A program made the position numbers and the translations under genes. Source: Oasisia sp. SBJ-2009 (lineage: Eukaryota; Annelida; Polychaeta; Sabellida; Siboglinidae). Taken from it: DNA of 64,000 nucleotides. The notes under the pieces were generated by a model, which saw only the letters and a list, made by a program, of their open reading frames with translations, was not told where the DNA came from and searched no databases. Of this stretch, positions 1-12,525 are shown piece after piece. The stretch lies in NCBI GenBank assembly GCA_964017155.1, contig OZ024861.1, positions 47,799,013 to 47,863,012 on the forward strand, written 5' to 3'. Within the stretch, counting starts at the first letter, position 1, and each line of letters opens with the position of its first letter.

Positions 1-2176
1 TACTTCCCCCTCCTCCCCGCTCACTTCCCCCTCCTCCCCGCCTACTTCCCCCTCCTCCCCGCTCACTTCCCCCTCCTCCCCGCCTACTTCCCCCTCCTCC
101 CCGCCTACTTCCCCCTCCTCCCCGCTCACTTCCCCCTCCTCCCCGCCTACTTCCCCCTCCTCCCCGCCTACTTCCCCCTCCTCCCCGCTCACTTCCCCCT
201 CCTCCCCGCCTACTTCCCCCTCCTCCCCGCCCACTTCCCCCTCCTCCCCGCTCACTTCCCCCTCCTCCCCGCCTACTTCCCCCTCCTCCCCGCGTACTTC
301 CCCCTCCTCCCCGCCTACTTCCCCCTCCTCCCCGCCTACTTCCCCCTCCTCCCCGCCTACTTCCCCCTCCTCCCCGCTCACTTCCCCCTCCTCCCCGCCT
401 ACTTCCCCCTCCTCCCCGCCTACTTCCCCCTCCTCCCCGCTCACTTCCCCCTCCTCCCCGCCTACTTCCCCCTCCTCCCCGCCTACTTCCCCCTCCTCCC
501 CGCTCACTTCCCCCTCCTCCCCGCCTACTTCCCCCTCCTCCCCGCCTACTTCCCCCTCCTCCCCGCTCACTTCCCCCTCCTCCCCGCCTACTTCCCCCTC
601 CTCCCCGCCTACTTCCCCCTCCTCCCCGCTCACTTCCCCCTCCTCCCCGCCTACTTCCCCCTCCTCCCCGCTCACTTCCCCCTCCTCCCCGCCTACTTCC
701 CCCTCCTCCCCGCCTACTTCCCCCTCCTCCCCGCTCACTTCCCCCTCCTCCCCGCCTACTTCCCCCTCCTCCCCGCCTACTTCCCCCTCCTCCCCGCTCA
801 CTTCCCCCTCCTCCCCGCCTACTTCCCCCTCCTCCCCGCTCACTTCCCCCTCCTCCCCGCCTACTTCCCCCTCCTCCCCGCCTACTTCCCCCTCCTCCCC
901 GCTCACTTCCCCCTCCTCCCCGCCTACTTCCCCCTCCTCCCCGCCTACTTCCCCCTCCTCCCCGCTCACTTCCCCCTCCTCCCCGCCTACTTCCCCCTCC
1001 TCCCCGCCTACTTCCCCCTCCTCCCCGCTCACTTCCCCCTCCTCCCCGCCTACTTCCCCCTCCTCCCCGCGTACTTCCCCCTCCTCCCCGCTCACTTCCC
1101 CCTCCTCCCCGCCTACTTCCCCCTCCTCCCCGCCCACTTCCCCCTCCTCCCCGCTCACTTCCCCCTCCTCCCCGCCTACTTCCCCCTCCTCCCCGCCCAC
1201 TTCCCCCTCCTCCCCGCTCACTTCCCCCTCCTCCCCGCCTACTTCCCCCTCCTCCCCGCTCACTTCCCCCTCCTCCCCGCCTACTTCCCCCTCCTCCCCG
1301 CCTGCTTCCCCCTCCTCCCCGCTCACTTCCCCCTCCTCCCCGCCTACTTCCCCCTCCTCCCCGCCTACTTCCCCCTCCTCCCCGCTCACTTCCCCCTCCT
1401 CCCCGCCTACTTCCCCCTCCTCCCCGCATACTTCCCCCTCCTCCCCGCTCACTTCCCCCTCCTCCCCGCCCACTTCCCCCTCCTCCCCGCCCACTTCCCC
1501 CTCCTCCCCGCTCACTTCCCCCTCCTCCCCGCCTACTTCCCCCTCCTCCCCGCCAACTTCCCCCTCCTCCCCGCTCACTTCCCCCTCCTCCCCGCTCACT
1601 TCCCCCTCCTCCCCGCCTACTTCCCCCTCCTCCCCGCTCACTTCCCCCTCCTCCCCGCTCACTTCCCCCTCCTCCCCGCCTACTTCCCCCTCCTCCCCGC
1701 CTACTTCCCCCTCCTCCCCGCTCACTTCCCCCTCCTCCCCGCTCACTTCCCCCTCCTCCCCGCCTACTTCCCCCTCCTCCCCGCCTACTTCCCCCTCCTC
1801 CCCGCTCACTTCCCCCTCCTCCCCGCCTACTTCCCCCTCCTCCCCGCCTACTTCCCCCTCCTCCCCGCCCACTTCCCCCTCCTCCCCGCTCACTTCCCCC
1901 TCCTCCCCGCCTACTTCCCCCTCCTCCCCGCTCACTTCCCCCTCCTCCCCGCCTACTTCCCCCTCCTCCCCGCCTACTTCCCCCTCCTCCCCGCCTACTT
2001 CCCCCTCCTCCCCGCTCACTTCCCCCTCCTCCCCGCCTACTTCCCCCTCCTCCCCGCCTACTTCCCCCTCCTCCCCGCTCACTTCCCCCTCCTCCCCGCC
2101 TACTTCCCCCTCCTCCCCGCTCACTTCCCCCTCCTCCCCGCCTACTTCCCCCTCCTCCCCGCTCACTTCCCCTCCA
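1..2176. repeat. 21-bp GC-skewed minisatellite, about 103 copies
   Basis: Each unit is a constant 19-mer (ACTTCCCCCTCCTCCCCGC) followed by a variable dinucleotide, mostly TC or CT and occasionally CC, GT, AT or AA. The dinucleotides fall into an ordered pattern, mainly TC-CT-CT (63-bp higher-order unit) with some TC-CT (42 bp). The core is almost invariant, suggesting recent amplification or homogenisation. The complementary strand is G-rich, with GGGG and GGGGG runs in every unit. The array runs off the left edge, so its true length is unknown. Two frames on each strand stay open, but no start codon lies in the array and nothing supports translation. Confidence 0.98.
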
Positions 2177-3225
2177 TCATCTTGCATTGAGCAGCCTGAT
2201 GGAAGTTGGCAGTAAAATACTCCAGCATGAGTTCATGTGTGCCCTTTCAGACAGATACCTAGTATTACCAACCTACAGCTAGCTTTAACAACAGATTGAA
2301 ACTCATGCTCTGGATGAGATGTATCTCTTAAAACGTCTGTTGTCTTCTTGATTAGACATGTTTCATAAAGTTCATCTACAACTGGACAAGAGGAAGGAAC
2401 TGATGTGTCCAGTATATTGCTGGTTGCTTACGTCACAATCAAAATTACACGCGAGATCTCGGTTATGCTTTGCCTTTATGAGCAATGTTGATAACGGTTT
2501 AATATGTGAATTACATTACTACTGCGATATGACATCTAGAGCAAACATCACTGTATACATTTGACACTTTCACAACTTTCCCTTAAGTTTGTGTCATAAA
2601 GATTATATTCTGCAACCACAATTTCAACCAAATATACAATGAAAAGCACATTAATGAAACGAAACTGAGATGAAAACCACGCTTGACGGAATTTGCTAAG
2701 CAACCTGGATACATCAATTGTGGTGGCATAACACATACACGTAGCTGTGGGAAAGTCTTTGTTAGAAGTAAAAAACAGTTCTCTGTTTGTTAAAATCAAC
2801 AATGTAGCGATTCATTTTATGCATATAGTAATTTAAGAGTATTACTGTTTTAGGCAGTCTGTCACAGATTTCTGCCATCTTGAGGAAACAGCATCTACCC
2901 CTGGTATGTATAATATGGCGTGAGATTCACCACAGTGAAATGGCTTATTATGTTTCCTTTGAAAACATGAATATCCTCTAAAAAGAAGGTCACCCAAAAC
3001 TGCTCCTGAGAGACACCATTGAGACTCGTATTAGAATTTCTACAACTGCTGCATGACAGGCAGAAAATTTGCCACAACTGAGCACATCAACATGGCAAGT
3101 TGGTGACATAATTATTTTATAATAAATAAAATATGTTGGAAATTTATTTAAAGCCTTGTATCTGTGGATGTAGGAATGTGTGATTCTGATGGCACACTGA
3201 AAATCATGAAAGAAAGCGTTTATAA

Positions 3226-3282
<57 letters not shown>

Positions 3283-4448
3283 AATGATTAAAGATTGTTG
3301 TTGATCAAAGATGGCTTCCAGGAATACATTTTGATATCTGCCAGATATCTGATGGGAAGAGGGTGCCAGGGCATTTCCCATCATGCTCTCCTGTTCTGAT
3401 ATCAGCAATGGCATCAATGTGCATTAGTATATGTTCTACCCAGAAGGGTGTGCCACTGTAGCTGTTTATTCCCCCACATTACATGAACAACAAACCACCA
3501 CCCTTCCATGTGTAGCAGTTTGTCTTATGGACTTTGCGACCTTCCATTAAATAGAGTGAAAACCTAATATTGTTATTGCTACTTGTCATTGTTAACATGA
3601 AATATCTTTAATTTATTCAATATTTTATTTATTTGAAATGTATAAATAAATGTAACAAAAAACTACTTAAAACATTAACATACAAACGTAAACAGTAAAT
3701 ACGTTCAACGTTTGTGTGCGCATATTTAATGTAGTTGTATATTTTATTGCTGGTCCATAGATGGTGTCTTTTGACACAGTCCCTGACCCCTTAAGTACAA
3801 TAAGACATGTCGGAGCAATGGGCCGTGATTACATTCTTGCCTGTCTTACTGTTAAACAATAATCAATAAACGAGAAGTTGCACAATGAGATTAAGCATAG
3901 CCAAGGAATGAACAGAAAGGTGCTGTGTTCCTGCCAGTGTCATGCATTCCTAGAACTCCTTCCAGGAATGCTAACAGAAATTGTACAGGATGTGCATCTT
4001 CCATAAATTCTGCCACAATTTTATATTGATTGATGACAGATACAGGGCTGTACAGTCCAGTCAATCAATCATTAATTAGCACTGAACCCATCACTAATTG
4101 CAACATACTGTTTCGGGTGTCTTACAGAATCTCCAGAATATTTATGAATTTTTCAAAAATCTACATAGGAAATTCACTTTTGCACACATGTTATTGACAC
4201 CTTACAATCTTTATTATTTTAGTCATACCTTGACTTATATTTAATATTGTTTTACTGATTTGCGTGTTTACTTGTTTACAATGCCAAATGAAAATTTTCA
4301 ATATCAAGGAAGCTATTCATATATATTGTGAGCTCATTTGTCTGTTGTTTGAAATGCATAAATTAAACTGATAGTTCTTCATCTCTAACAGTTATTTTTT
4401 ATTTCTTGTTTAAACTTACCAAATGTTAAGAAATCGACATGAATGTAT
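2177..4448. other. Intergenic, AT-rich, no gene recognised
   Basis: Low-complexity AT-rich sequence with only short unconserved ORFs. It contains an (AT)n run at 3226-3279. I see no exon with recognisable protein similarity on either strand. Confidence 0.6.
3226..3279. repeat. (AT)n microsatellite
   Basis: Uninterrupted AT dinucleotide run of about 27 copies. Confidence 0.95.
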
Positions 4449-4740
4449 GTACCTATGTATGTATGACTGTAGTTTCACAATAAAAATATGTACCTATGTA
4501 TGTATGACTGTAGTTTCACAATGAAGATATGTATCTATGTATGTATGACTGTAGTTTCACAATGAAGATATGTACCTATGTATGTATGACTATAGTTTCA
4601 CAATAAAGATATGTATCTATGTATGTATGATTGTAGTTTCACAATGAAGATATGTACCTATGTATGTATGACTGTAGTTTCACAATGAAGATATGTATCT
4701 ATGTATGTATGACTGTAGTTTCACAATGAAGATATGTACA
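4449..4740. repeat. 41-bp minisatellite, about 7 copies
   Basis: The phrase GTACCTATGTATGTATGACT begins at 4449 and recurs at 4490 and then every 41 bp. Units differ at a few positions (GTACC/GTATC, AATAAAAAT/AATGAAGAT). Confidence 0.93.
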
Positions 4741-4959
4741 TACGTACAACAATCATAGGTTGCATGCATGTAGGGTGGTGATTGTCAAAATGTATTTAGT
4801 GTTTGCTAAACATCAGATACGAGTACTTTTGTAAATAATTTTGTGTACCCGGTGAACTGTTTGTGTACGGGTGGGGGGAGAGGAAGTACATACAACCGGA
4901 TCAGCAAACTTCCTCTTAATAATTAGACACCACCAAACCTGGCCCGAAAAGATGAAGAA

Positions 4960-5130
4960 ACAGAACCCTTACTTGGCTTTAAAGGGAGGGCGCCAGCTCC
5001 TCTGCCCAGAATTGGCAGAGCAGTAATTTGTAATGGGAGGTCTGCTGTCAAGATCGTGGGAAAGTTAAACATCAAAGAGTATTATGGTTAATTCTGCTCT
5101 CCTTTCCATTATTGTCAATCAAGGTTGTTT
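4960..5130 (-). repeat. Dispersed repeat family R3, copy 1
   Basis: Carries an AGCTCCTCTGCCCAGAATTG stretch followed by GGGAAAGTTAAACATCAAAG. The reverse complement matches two other places in the window, 17700-17935 and 27170-27445. Copies are diverged and probably old. No coding capacity; possibly a MITE or SINE body, class not determined. Confidence 0.7.
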
Positions 5131-5234
5131 TAAAACTGGATGCTATATTTACCATTCGATGTGATGCAGGTGGAATCTTCCAAATTGTGAACAATTGGTC
5201 CGTGCTTAATAAAGTAACAATCAATTAATAATAT

Positions 5235-5365
5235 ATCTCACTACTATAAGTTATATCTTTCTATAAGTTATAACTCATAGATAACACTTCTGTAAGTTAT
5301 ATCTTTCTATAAGTTGTAACTTATAGATAACATTGGATAACACTTTTATAAGTTATATCTCTCTC
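5235..5365. repeat. Short local repeats (ATAAGTTATATC)
   Basis: ATAAGTTATATCT..TATAAGTT..AACT phrases recur four to five times in forward and inverted orientation, forming small AT-rich palindromes. Confidence 0.6.
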
Positions 5366-5836
5366 GTGGGAAGTCAAACTTCGAATGCAGCTAGGTAAAA
5401 TCAGAGCTAACCCATCCGAGCTCGGGCTCTTAAACACACAGCGCCCTCAAACGGATGGTATAAAAACTTAAAACAGATACCGTACTAAACGACGAGATGT
5501 CTGAAATTGAGCGAGATCTGTGTGCGTTTGGTTTAGTGATACATTTAACGGGAGGGAGGAGTACCCCAGCTCATATCTAATAGCTCTGGTAAAACATGTT
5601 AAATTTACTAGAGCTCTTTTGATATCATGACGCAGCAAACATACACTGTTGCTGAGTCAGAGAGCTAGAGAAACTTGATAGTGTTTTTCTTATGCTATAA
5701 TTTGTCTAAACTATTAACCGTCTAGGCCTATACCAATGGGGTTAGGATAGGGTTACAATTTGGGTAAACCACAATTTGAATGTTGCCAAATAATTTAGAC
5801 CAACCTAGCGAGCAGTGACCACTGAACATTCAGTTC

Positions 5837-5868
5837 CTGAAGAAGGCCGCCAATGGTGGTCGAAACGT
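5837..5868 (+). other. CTGAAGA..hairpin..CGAAAC motif (hammerhead-core-like)
   Basis: CTGAAGA is followed by a 7-bp stem with two G-T wobbles (5845-5851 with 5855-5861, 3-nt loop) and then CGAAACGT. The order CUGANGA - stem II - GAAA resembles the hammerhead ribozyme core, also known from some Penelope-like elements. One extra A precedes the stem, and I could not define stems I and III, so it may be only a transposon-associated hairpin. Confidence 0.25.
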
Positions 5869-7749
5869 AGAAGTAAGTCGAATTGCTAGTTGTGTAATTA
5901 TGAAATTTGTTTCGAATAATTTAGACCAAGTTTTGAAAAAATTATTAACTATTTTATACCATTAAATGTATCACTAAACTTGTTTTTCATTCCCATGATA
6001 TTAAAAATACCTAACAATGTGAATGCAAAAACTAAACTGGAGGTTGCAGATATTGACAAGTTGCACTGGAAATAATTATTTAATTAATTTATTATTAACA
6101 ATCAATTTATTATTAACATTAATATTATTTGCCATGTCACGATATTGGAAATAGTTAACAAGAGTGTAGAAAAAATGGACGTTCCAGAGATGGACAAGTT
6201 GCACTGGCCGTCCATAAGTTGCTAGCGGCCATGACAACTTTTGCGATTACCATAAGTAACCCTGACCCTGCCTCCCGAAGTCGAAGACGCGGCAACTGAG
6301 TCTGGAGTCAGTGAGCAGTACTCGCGAGTACTCGATTAACTGATTATGTGCATATTCACACGGCGGTGCACGACTAGTGACAAGCATAGACTTGTCTGGA
6401 AACTCACCTCACGTTCGCGAAAGTTTATCTTGATTGTATCAAACAAAGTGGCTCATTGCTGGTGTTTTTGTCGCGTTAATTGTCGCTTGACGTTATATGG
6501 GAGTGGTAGCGCGGCAACGGTAAACAATGGGCCGCTTAGCACACGAGTCAACGATAAATAATGACGCGAACGACGCTGAATGGCGCTGCGGTGGGCGTGG
6601 CCGCAGAGAGACCCAACAACAATGAACGTGTGTTTGTCAATGTTTTTCGCTAGTAATCATCAGGGTAAATTCGGTAGACAACTTTAGTGCACTCGTCTGA
6701 GTCGCTTTGAATAGTTTAATAAGTATGCATAATGAATGAAACCATGCCTGTTGAGTTTTGAGCCAAAGCTATGTTAATTAACGCATTGCTAAGTACTACT
6801 ATATAAATAATAATTATAAAGGTATGTGCTTGTATTAGTATATAAACAGTCTGCTTAAGAACAGATGAACAGTTGGTTTAAGAAAAAAAATTAATACCAA
6901 GAAGGTATGCATTGTTATTCAATGGTGCATTGCATAACAGTTTTGGATGGCATATATTGTTCAGTGTACGTATTCAGATAATAAGGATTGGTATAAGTTG
7001 TGAAGCTATATAAATTGTGAGTGGCGATGTTGTCTTTTAGTAAACCAACTGTATTATTTATGGTATATGGCAAACTAAGCATCAGGCTGTGACTTCTAAA
7101 TTCATGGTGGATCCTGATTGTGTGGATTCTATATTTATCATGTGTTTGAGAGTGGTTAATACTAATGTTTTGGTCAAATGGTAAATTTTGCAGATAGAGA
7201 GGTAGTTTATTGTGTGAACACTCTTTGTATAGTTTCAGTTTATGCAATTTTAGAGTACGTTCTACTTTTAGTAATTTTAAACTTTATGAATGGTAAGAGC
7301 ATTATATTTACTTTAGTTTAATTACAATTACGACGGCTTTCTTTGAAGTTGTTTGATTCGCGCACACCCATGGTTACAGGCCGTTAAACTTTAATTTATA
7401 TGTGAGAATATCAGAGCATATCGTAACTGTAATGAAGTTTTTTTGGTGTCTCTTTAATTGTGACCCTATCGTGAACAATGACAAAATTAAACACATTACC
7501 ACTTATACAAATTAACAACTGTACATAATCAAATTAATACGTTCAGCAGTAATGCTTGAATCTAAACACATGCACACATTCATCTTATCTTCGGTTGATA
7601 CAAGACAACAGGTTATCGTGTTCCGAGTAGGCCGTATCCGATTACTTTGCCGTGTGTCCTGGAACGCTTTTGATTTGATCAGTCCGATGGACTGACGGTT
7701 CACGTAGCCGAACACCCGACTTCGGCTAGAAAACAACAGCAACAAGAAG

Positions 7750-8050
7750 TGGTTAGTTAACGTACGCTTTTAGGACAATACTCACCCGTCCCTATGTCGA
7801 GTTCTCACTTTCACCCGACTTTGTTTGCGAGTTCGCCGGCGTTGCTAGCGCCGGTCACGTGACAGTCTGGCCTGGCTTCGACACCTGGCTTGCCGTGGGT
7901 GTAATAAGTCACTCGGCTGTGTTGACTTTAACCGCGCAGGGCTTCACGATCGTTACCACTTAACCGCTAGCGCCGATGCAGGTGTGAGGTTGAGTTGACT
8001 TGCGACAAGTAATTACTCGGTCGCGTGTCGTATGGTACTGCGTTGCAGGC
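7750..8050. promoter_or_regulatory. CpG-richer patch with palindromic E-box
   Basis: Locally GC-richer than its surroundings and dense in CpG. It contains the perfect palindrome GTCACGTGAC at 7856-7865, which includes CACGTG, the classical bHLH-ZIP (USF/MITF type) site. No adjacent gene was recognised, so promoter function is speculative. Confidence 0.25.
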
Positions 8051-10780
8051 TACCGTCGTATTCTTACCCGAAACCAATTACCGGCGACGTCTTCCTTATA
8101 ATTGGAAGTGTTTCGTGAGTCAAACGCTCCCGAAGGACGTGTCGAGCGCATCTGATGTGGGCACAGAGTATATATGTCTATGGATCTGGGTCAGTAGCAT
8201 AAAAAGCGTTTACTATGTCTATGAATTTCGCAAGTCATGCTACTTTGTATTATAGTCGGGGTACTATGAGAATACACATAATTCGAAAATTATGATTGGT
8301 GACGTTTCAAGAATATACCCAGCGGTTCAAGAGAGAAAGGATGGGACTCCGAGTGATGGAGAAGAATGGAAAGATATTCCAGATGTCGTCTAAGGTCAGA
8401 TTTGACGCTGAAAATGTGCCCGTTATGAAAGTTAGAACATATTAAGATAAATCAGATAGATGTGCGTATTGTAACATTATTTTTTTAATACAGTTGATTT
8501 CGTTACCGACGGACGTGTGATTGTGACAGAAATGATGCAGACGCCATGCACAAGTGACAGCGAAAACATGCGCGAAATCAGTTTATTGTAAAGTTTTTAC
8601 ACGCAGACGATAAGTTCGAGTTTGCTCAAATTTGTGGGTGTGTGAAATAAATATAAACTGGAACCTTTACGACAATTGTGGCCTCGACTGCTACCGAAGT
8701 AGCCTAAATAATCGGACGTGCCTAATTAGTTGAGCTATTCCGCCACCGTTTTAGATGCAGGTATAGTTTGTTCCTCAACAATCACTTGTTATGAAACACG
8801 GCTGATTGACTTTTAACATTTTAAATGACGTTTAGTTTTGTAAAAGAATGAAACTAGATGATTAAGACCTCTTGCATAATGGCGTAACCCTTTGCAAAAC
8901 AGTTCTATAAAATATACACTATGAATTTTTTTTGGAAATATTTGTATATTATTTTTGCTATTGAGCTATATAAAGATGATCTATATAATTATATAGAATG
9001 TTTATAGAATTAAAAGGAATGTGTAAATAAAAAGTGTTATGGCATTCAATAGAAAGTGAAGGGACCAGGGAAAATATATCTTCTATATACAAAACCTATA
9101 TAATTTGTATCACGATGTATCTTTTAGGGAATTTAGTTTATTTAAAGATTTCTACAGAAACTGTTGCTACGGGGTTCTTAGTGATCAAGTCGAAAAGACA
9201 AAGGAACGGAGGAAACAGGTCTTAGATATGTTTTATTTGTACGTCATCAATCATTCCAAGCAAAAATACTACATCAGTCTTGTCAAGCGGCACAAGTTTC
9301 GAACAATTCACCCCCCTTTAAGGGTTAGAATTTAATACCTAGCCAAAGTTCACGACCTGGCGGGGTGTACGTATTGTCATTTAGTAGACTCTATATTGGC
9401 TATTAAATTTGACTGGTCGACTTTAAAAAGTCGATATGTCTACGTACATTTATGATGATTTATCTTATAATACGCAGCATCTCAATGTTCACCAGTTGTT
9501 GATAATGAAACTACTGGAAACAGAAATTCAAGTTCACAGTTTGCTGACAATTACGACTGAAATTCTCGCTGTCGTCGAGATACAGAGTCTAACAAATGAC
9601 AATAGCCGTCTTCGTAGACAGAACAATTTAGCCATATCGGTCAGTCGTTCCTCATCTAGAAGTATCCACAAGGGGGAGCCACACGTACCGTCTTACAACG
9701 AACCGCCCATACACACGGCCGCCATCTTGCAAATTGTTTTCAGTTATAAAAATAGCGCTTTTGCAATGCCAAGCAGGCGAGCCAGTGTAGCAACAACCGA
9801 CACATTTGCAGGCTTGCAAATGTTACGTTCTTGTCTTGACGGCTGACGAAAATCACACATCTTTTATCGACGATATTATGTCGATGACGGCGTAATAAAC
9901 TGCGAATTTAGAATAGCCGCATGACGTGTAAAGGTCCAAAAAGCCGGCCAACCGGAAGTGGTTATAATTACCGAAAATCCACAATTATATTCACTTATTT
10001 CCAGACTGAGATATAAGTGATTGTACCACGTTTGTCTATCAATCGCTACAACTATGTAAAATGTAGTTATTTTCTTTACATTCTTCAAAAATGTATCCGA
10101 AAATAATACTTCTTGCATTATGCATTCTTTCTTTGAAGCCCATCCCATCACGTGATACAACAAAATACTGACCAGTGCCGAGGTACTAGTATCGCAATGT
10201 ACAGTTTTTGCTGACAATAATGACATTGCAGTGTCATCTTTGTAATACGTTATTAATAAATTTCATAATAGAATAAAGTGAAAAAATGGACATATATAGG
10301 ACAGTGCAACGGTACATTATCTTGTGTAGTAAGAAAATACGTTTCTTAACGACACATTATTATTAAATACTTGTCCGACGTCGACAACATTAGTTGACAT
10401 TTAAAAATACATTACTGTATAAAGTAAAGGTATACTTATTTAAGACTCGCCAACACGGCAACGCGGTTGCAAACCAATAACGTGTACAGACAAAACACAC
10501 ACATTCTGACATGTGCATATTTGCACACGTGTATGTGCACGTCAGTATATGTACATATGTGTATTATAAGCATATGCATACATATGTATGTATGCCCAAG
10601 GTTTAAAATATAGAAATGAAACGGAAATATCAAGACCAACACGCAAGCAATATTTCCGTGCCGCCTAATTGTATACATTCGCATAGACGACTGGGCAAAC
10701 AGATACGTGAATGTACACACCTTATATATGTATGCATAATATATATTCATATATCCTTGAATTAGTAAAATAACCAATAG

Positions 10781-10784
<4 letters not shown>

Positions 10785-10862
<78 letters not shown>
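10785..10862. repeat. (AT)n microsatellite
   Basis: About 78 bp of uninterrupted TA dinucleotides. Confidence 0.95.
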
Positions 10863-10864
<2 letters not shown>

Positions 10865-11161
10865 TCAACAAACAGTACGACTTACTTGTAGGAAGGAGTG
10901 TAAGTCATATCAAACCATGGTTGGCATGTATCTATCCAGTTAAAGTCCTGTATCCTCCGTTGTTAGCCAATACGAATGTAAGTGTCACAACATTTGTGCG
11001 TGAATATCGACTGTACAAGTGTTGTCACGCCACTGGACAGAACCTAACATATCACAGGTAAGCAACGGAGCAGCCGAACTACATCACAGTCTGCAACGTA
11101 TTCGGATTTCTTAGCGTCCGTCGCGAAGTCGTCTCGCGCAGACGCCGCTATCGCTTCACGC

Positions 11162-11254
11162 TCATTGGACGGGGTCGATGATCAGTGGCGCTTCGTAGAC
11201 GGAGTGTCGGATGCCGAAACTAAAGCTTGGCATCTGTCGTTTGTTGATGTATAC
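11162..11254 (-). CDS. CIMAP1A: CIMAP1 exon 6 (aa 223-252 and stop)
   Basis: Acceptor GTTTTAG. Encodes VYINKRQMPSFSFGIRHSVY then APLIIDPVQ and TGA at 11162-11164, matching the family C terminus FGIKHSDYMTPLLVD. Confidence 0.88.
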   Translation of the reverse strand, partial: VYINKRQMPSFSFGIRHSVYEAPLIIDPVQ

Positions 11255-12386
11255 CTAAAACAAACAAAGATATTATAATAACGGATTACTGTAGCGTTAT
11301 ACATTATCGTTCAGTCCCATAACCGAGGGCAGTGGATTGTCGAATACAAACGGATTCCTTTCCGAGTTTCGCTTAGGCTTTCACTTTTGGCCCTAATGTT
11401 AGACGTACAGTCGATTGTCTGGGATATTTATTAGCCATGAATACAACACTTAATTAATCTTTGAATTGTTTTAGACAGTATTCAGAAGTGTTGTTACAGG
11501 AAGTCCAAATATCACGCTATTCTCACTATTAATTGCCTCTGAACTGAACGGGGAATTTTACGCGACTAGCGGACAATCTACTGGTAGGTTATTATTCGAC
11601 AGGTGGCACAACATATTATCTGTGGCGAAATCAACTTTGTGGCAATCCGTAAAATTATAAAATCAAACTTCGCGCAAATGTTTAACACAATTTTGTGATT
11701 TATCAACAATAAAATGCTGCGATGTTATCTGTTCACCAAACTCATACGAAGTTAACCACATTCCCCAAACAGGGGCGCCACTGCCACAACTTGATGAAAC
11801 TTTAAAAATGGCCGGCTGACGAAGTAGTACTAACGATAGGTAATTTGGGTAACGCCATGACATAACAAAAGAGTTTTAGTCACATTTTCACAAACATGCC
11901 ATTTAAATTTATTATGCTATTTTTGACAACCAGTTTCACTTTATTTCAAATGCGATGAACATGTAATTTCATATTTTCCAATTATTTATATAATTTTGTA
12001 AGTTCTTGGTGTTTCTCAAAACTTCAAGGAAATTCATTGTTCAATATAAAAGTTTTTCAATTATTATTCTTAATATAGATACAAAGAGACAATATTAACT
12101 GCCATTAGAACTACATGGAGATATGACAAGTACTGACCCTCTCTGGCGAGTGGGCTCCTGGCCCGGGCTTGAGGCACGAGTCTCCGGGCATCACGTTACG
12201 GGCAATCATGCTGTAGGTGGGCGCCTTCAGCTTGTAGGTGTCGGGGTTAGACGTCGTGTAGTTGGCGGGGCCCGGCGTCTGAACACAACGTTATGACGTT
12301 ATTGTTATCGAACGAAATGATATTTTCGTTTATAGACATGTATACACACGTACGCACATGTTCACACACATACTCGATCTCCCCCC

Positions 12387-12426
<40 letters not shown>

Positions 12427-12475
12427 CTCTCTCTCTCATTCTCTGTCCCTGTTCTTGTATTTCTCCTATTGTCTT

Positions 12476-12525
<50 letters not shown>

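Larger units (their letters stand above)
5366..11161. other. Intergenic region downstream of CIMAP1; no gene recognised
   Basis: Holds a hairpin motif at 5837-5868, CpG-richer patches at about 6240-6660 and 7750-8050 that could be regulatory, an (AT)n run, and several open frames (for example 7512-7745 minus, 8025-8255 plus, 9436-9846 plus) whose translations I do not recognise and which show no convincing exon structure. A distal gene or noncoding RNA cannot be excluded. Confidence 0.5.

Noticed and set aside
4449..4740. CRISPR-like or coding repeat
   Set aside because: Direct 41-bp tandem units without spacers and without an open frame.
9436..9846. 136-codon plus-strand ORF
   Set aside because: Translation shows no recognisable family, signal peptide or membrane segment; kept only as an unexplained frame within the intergenic region.
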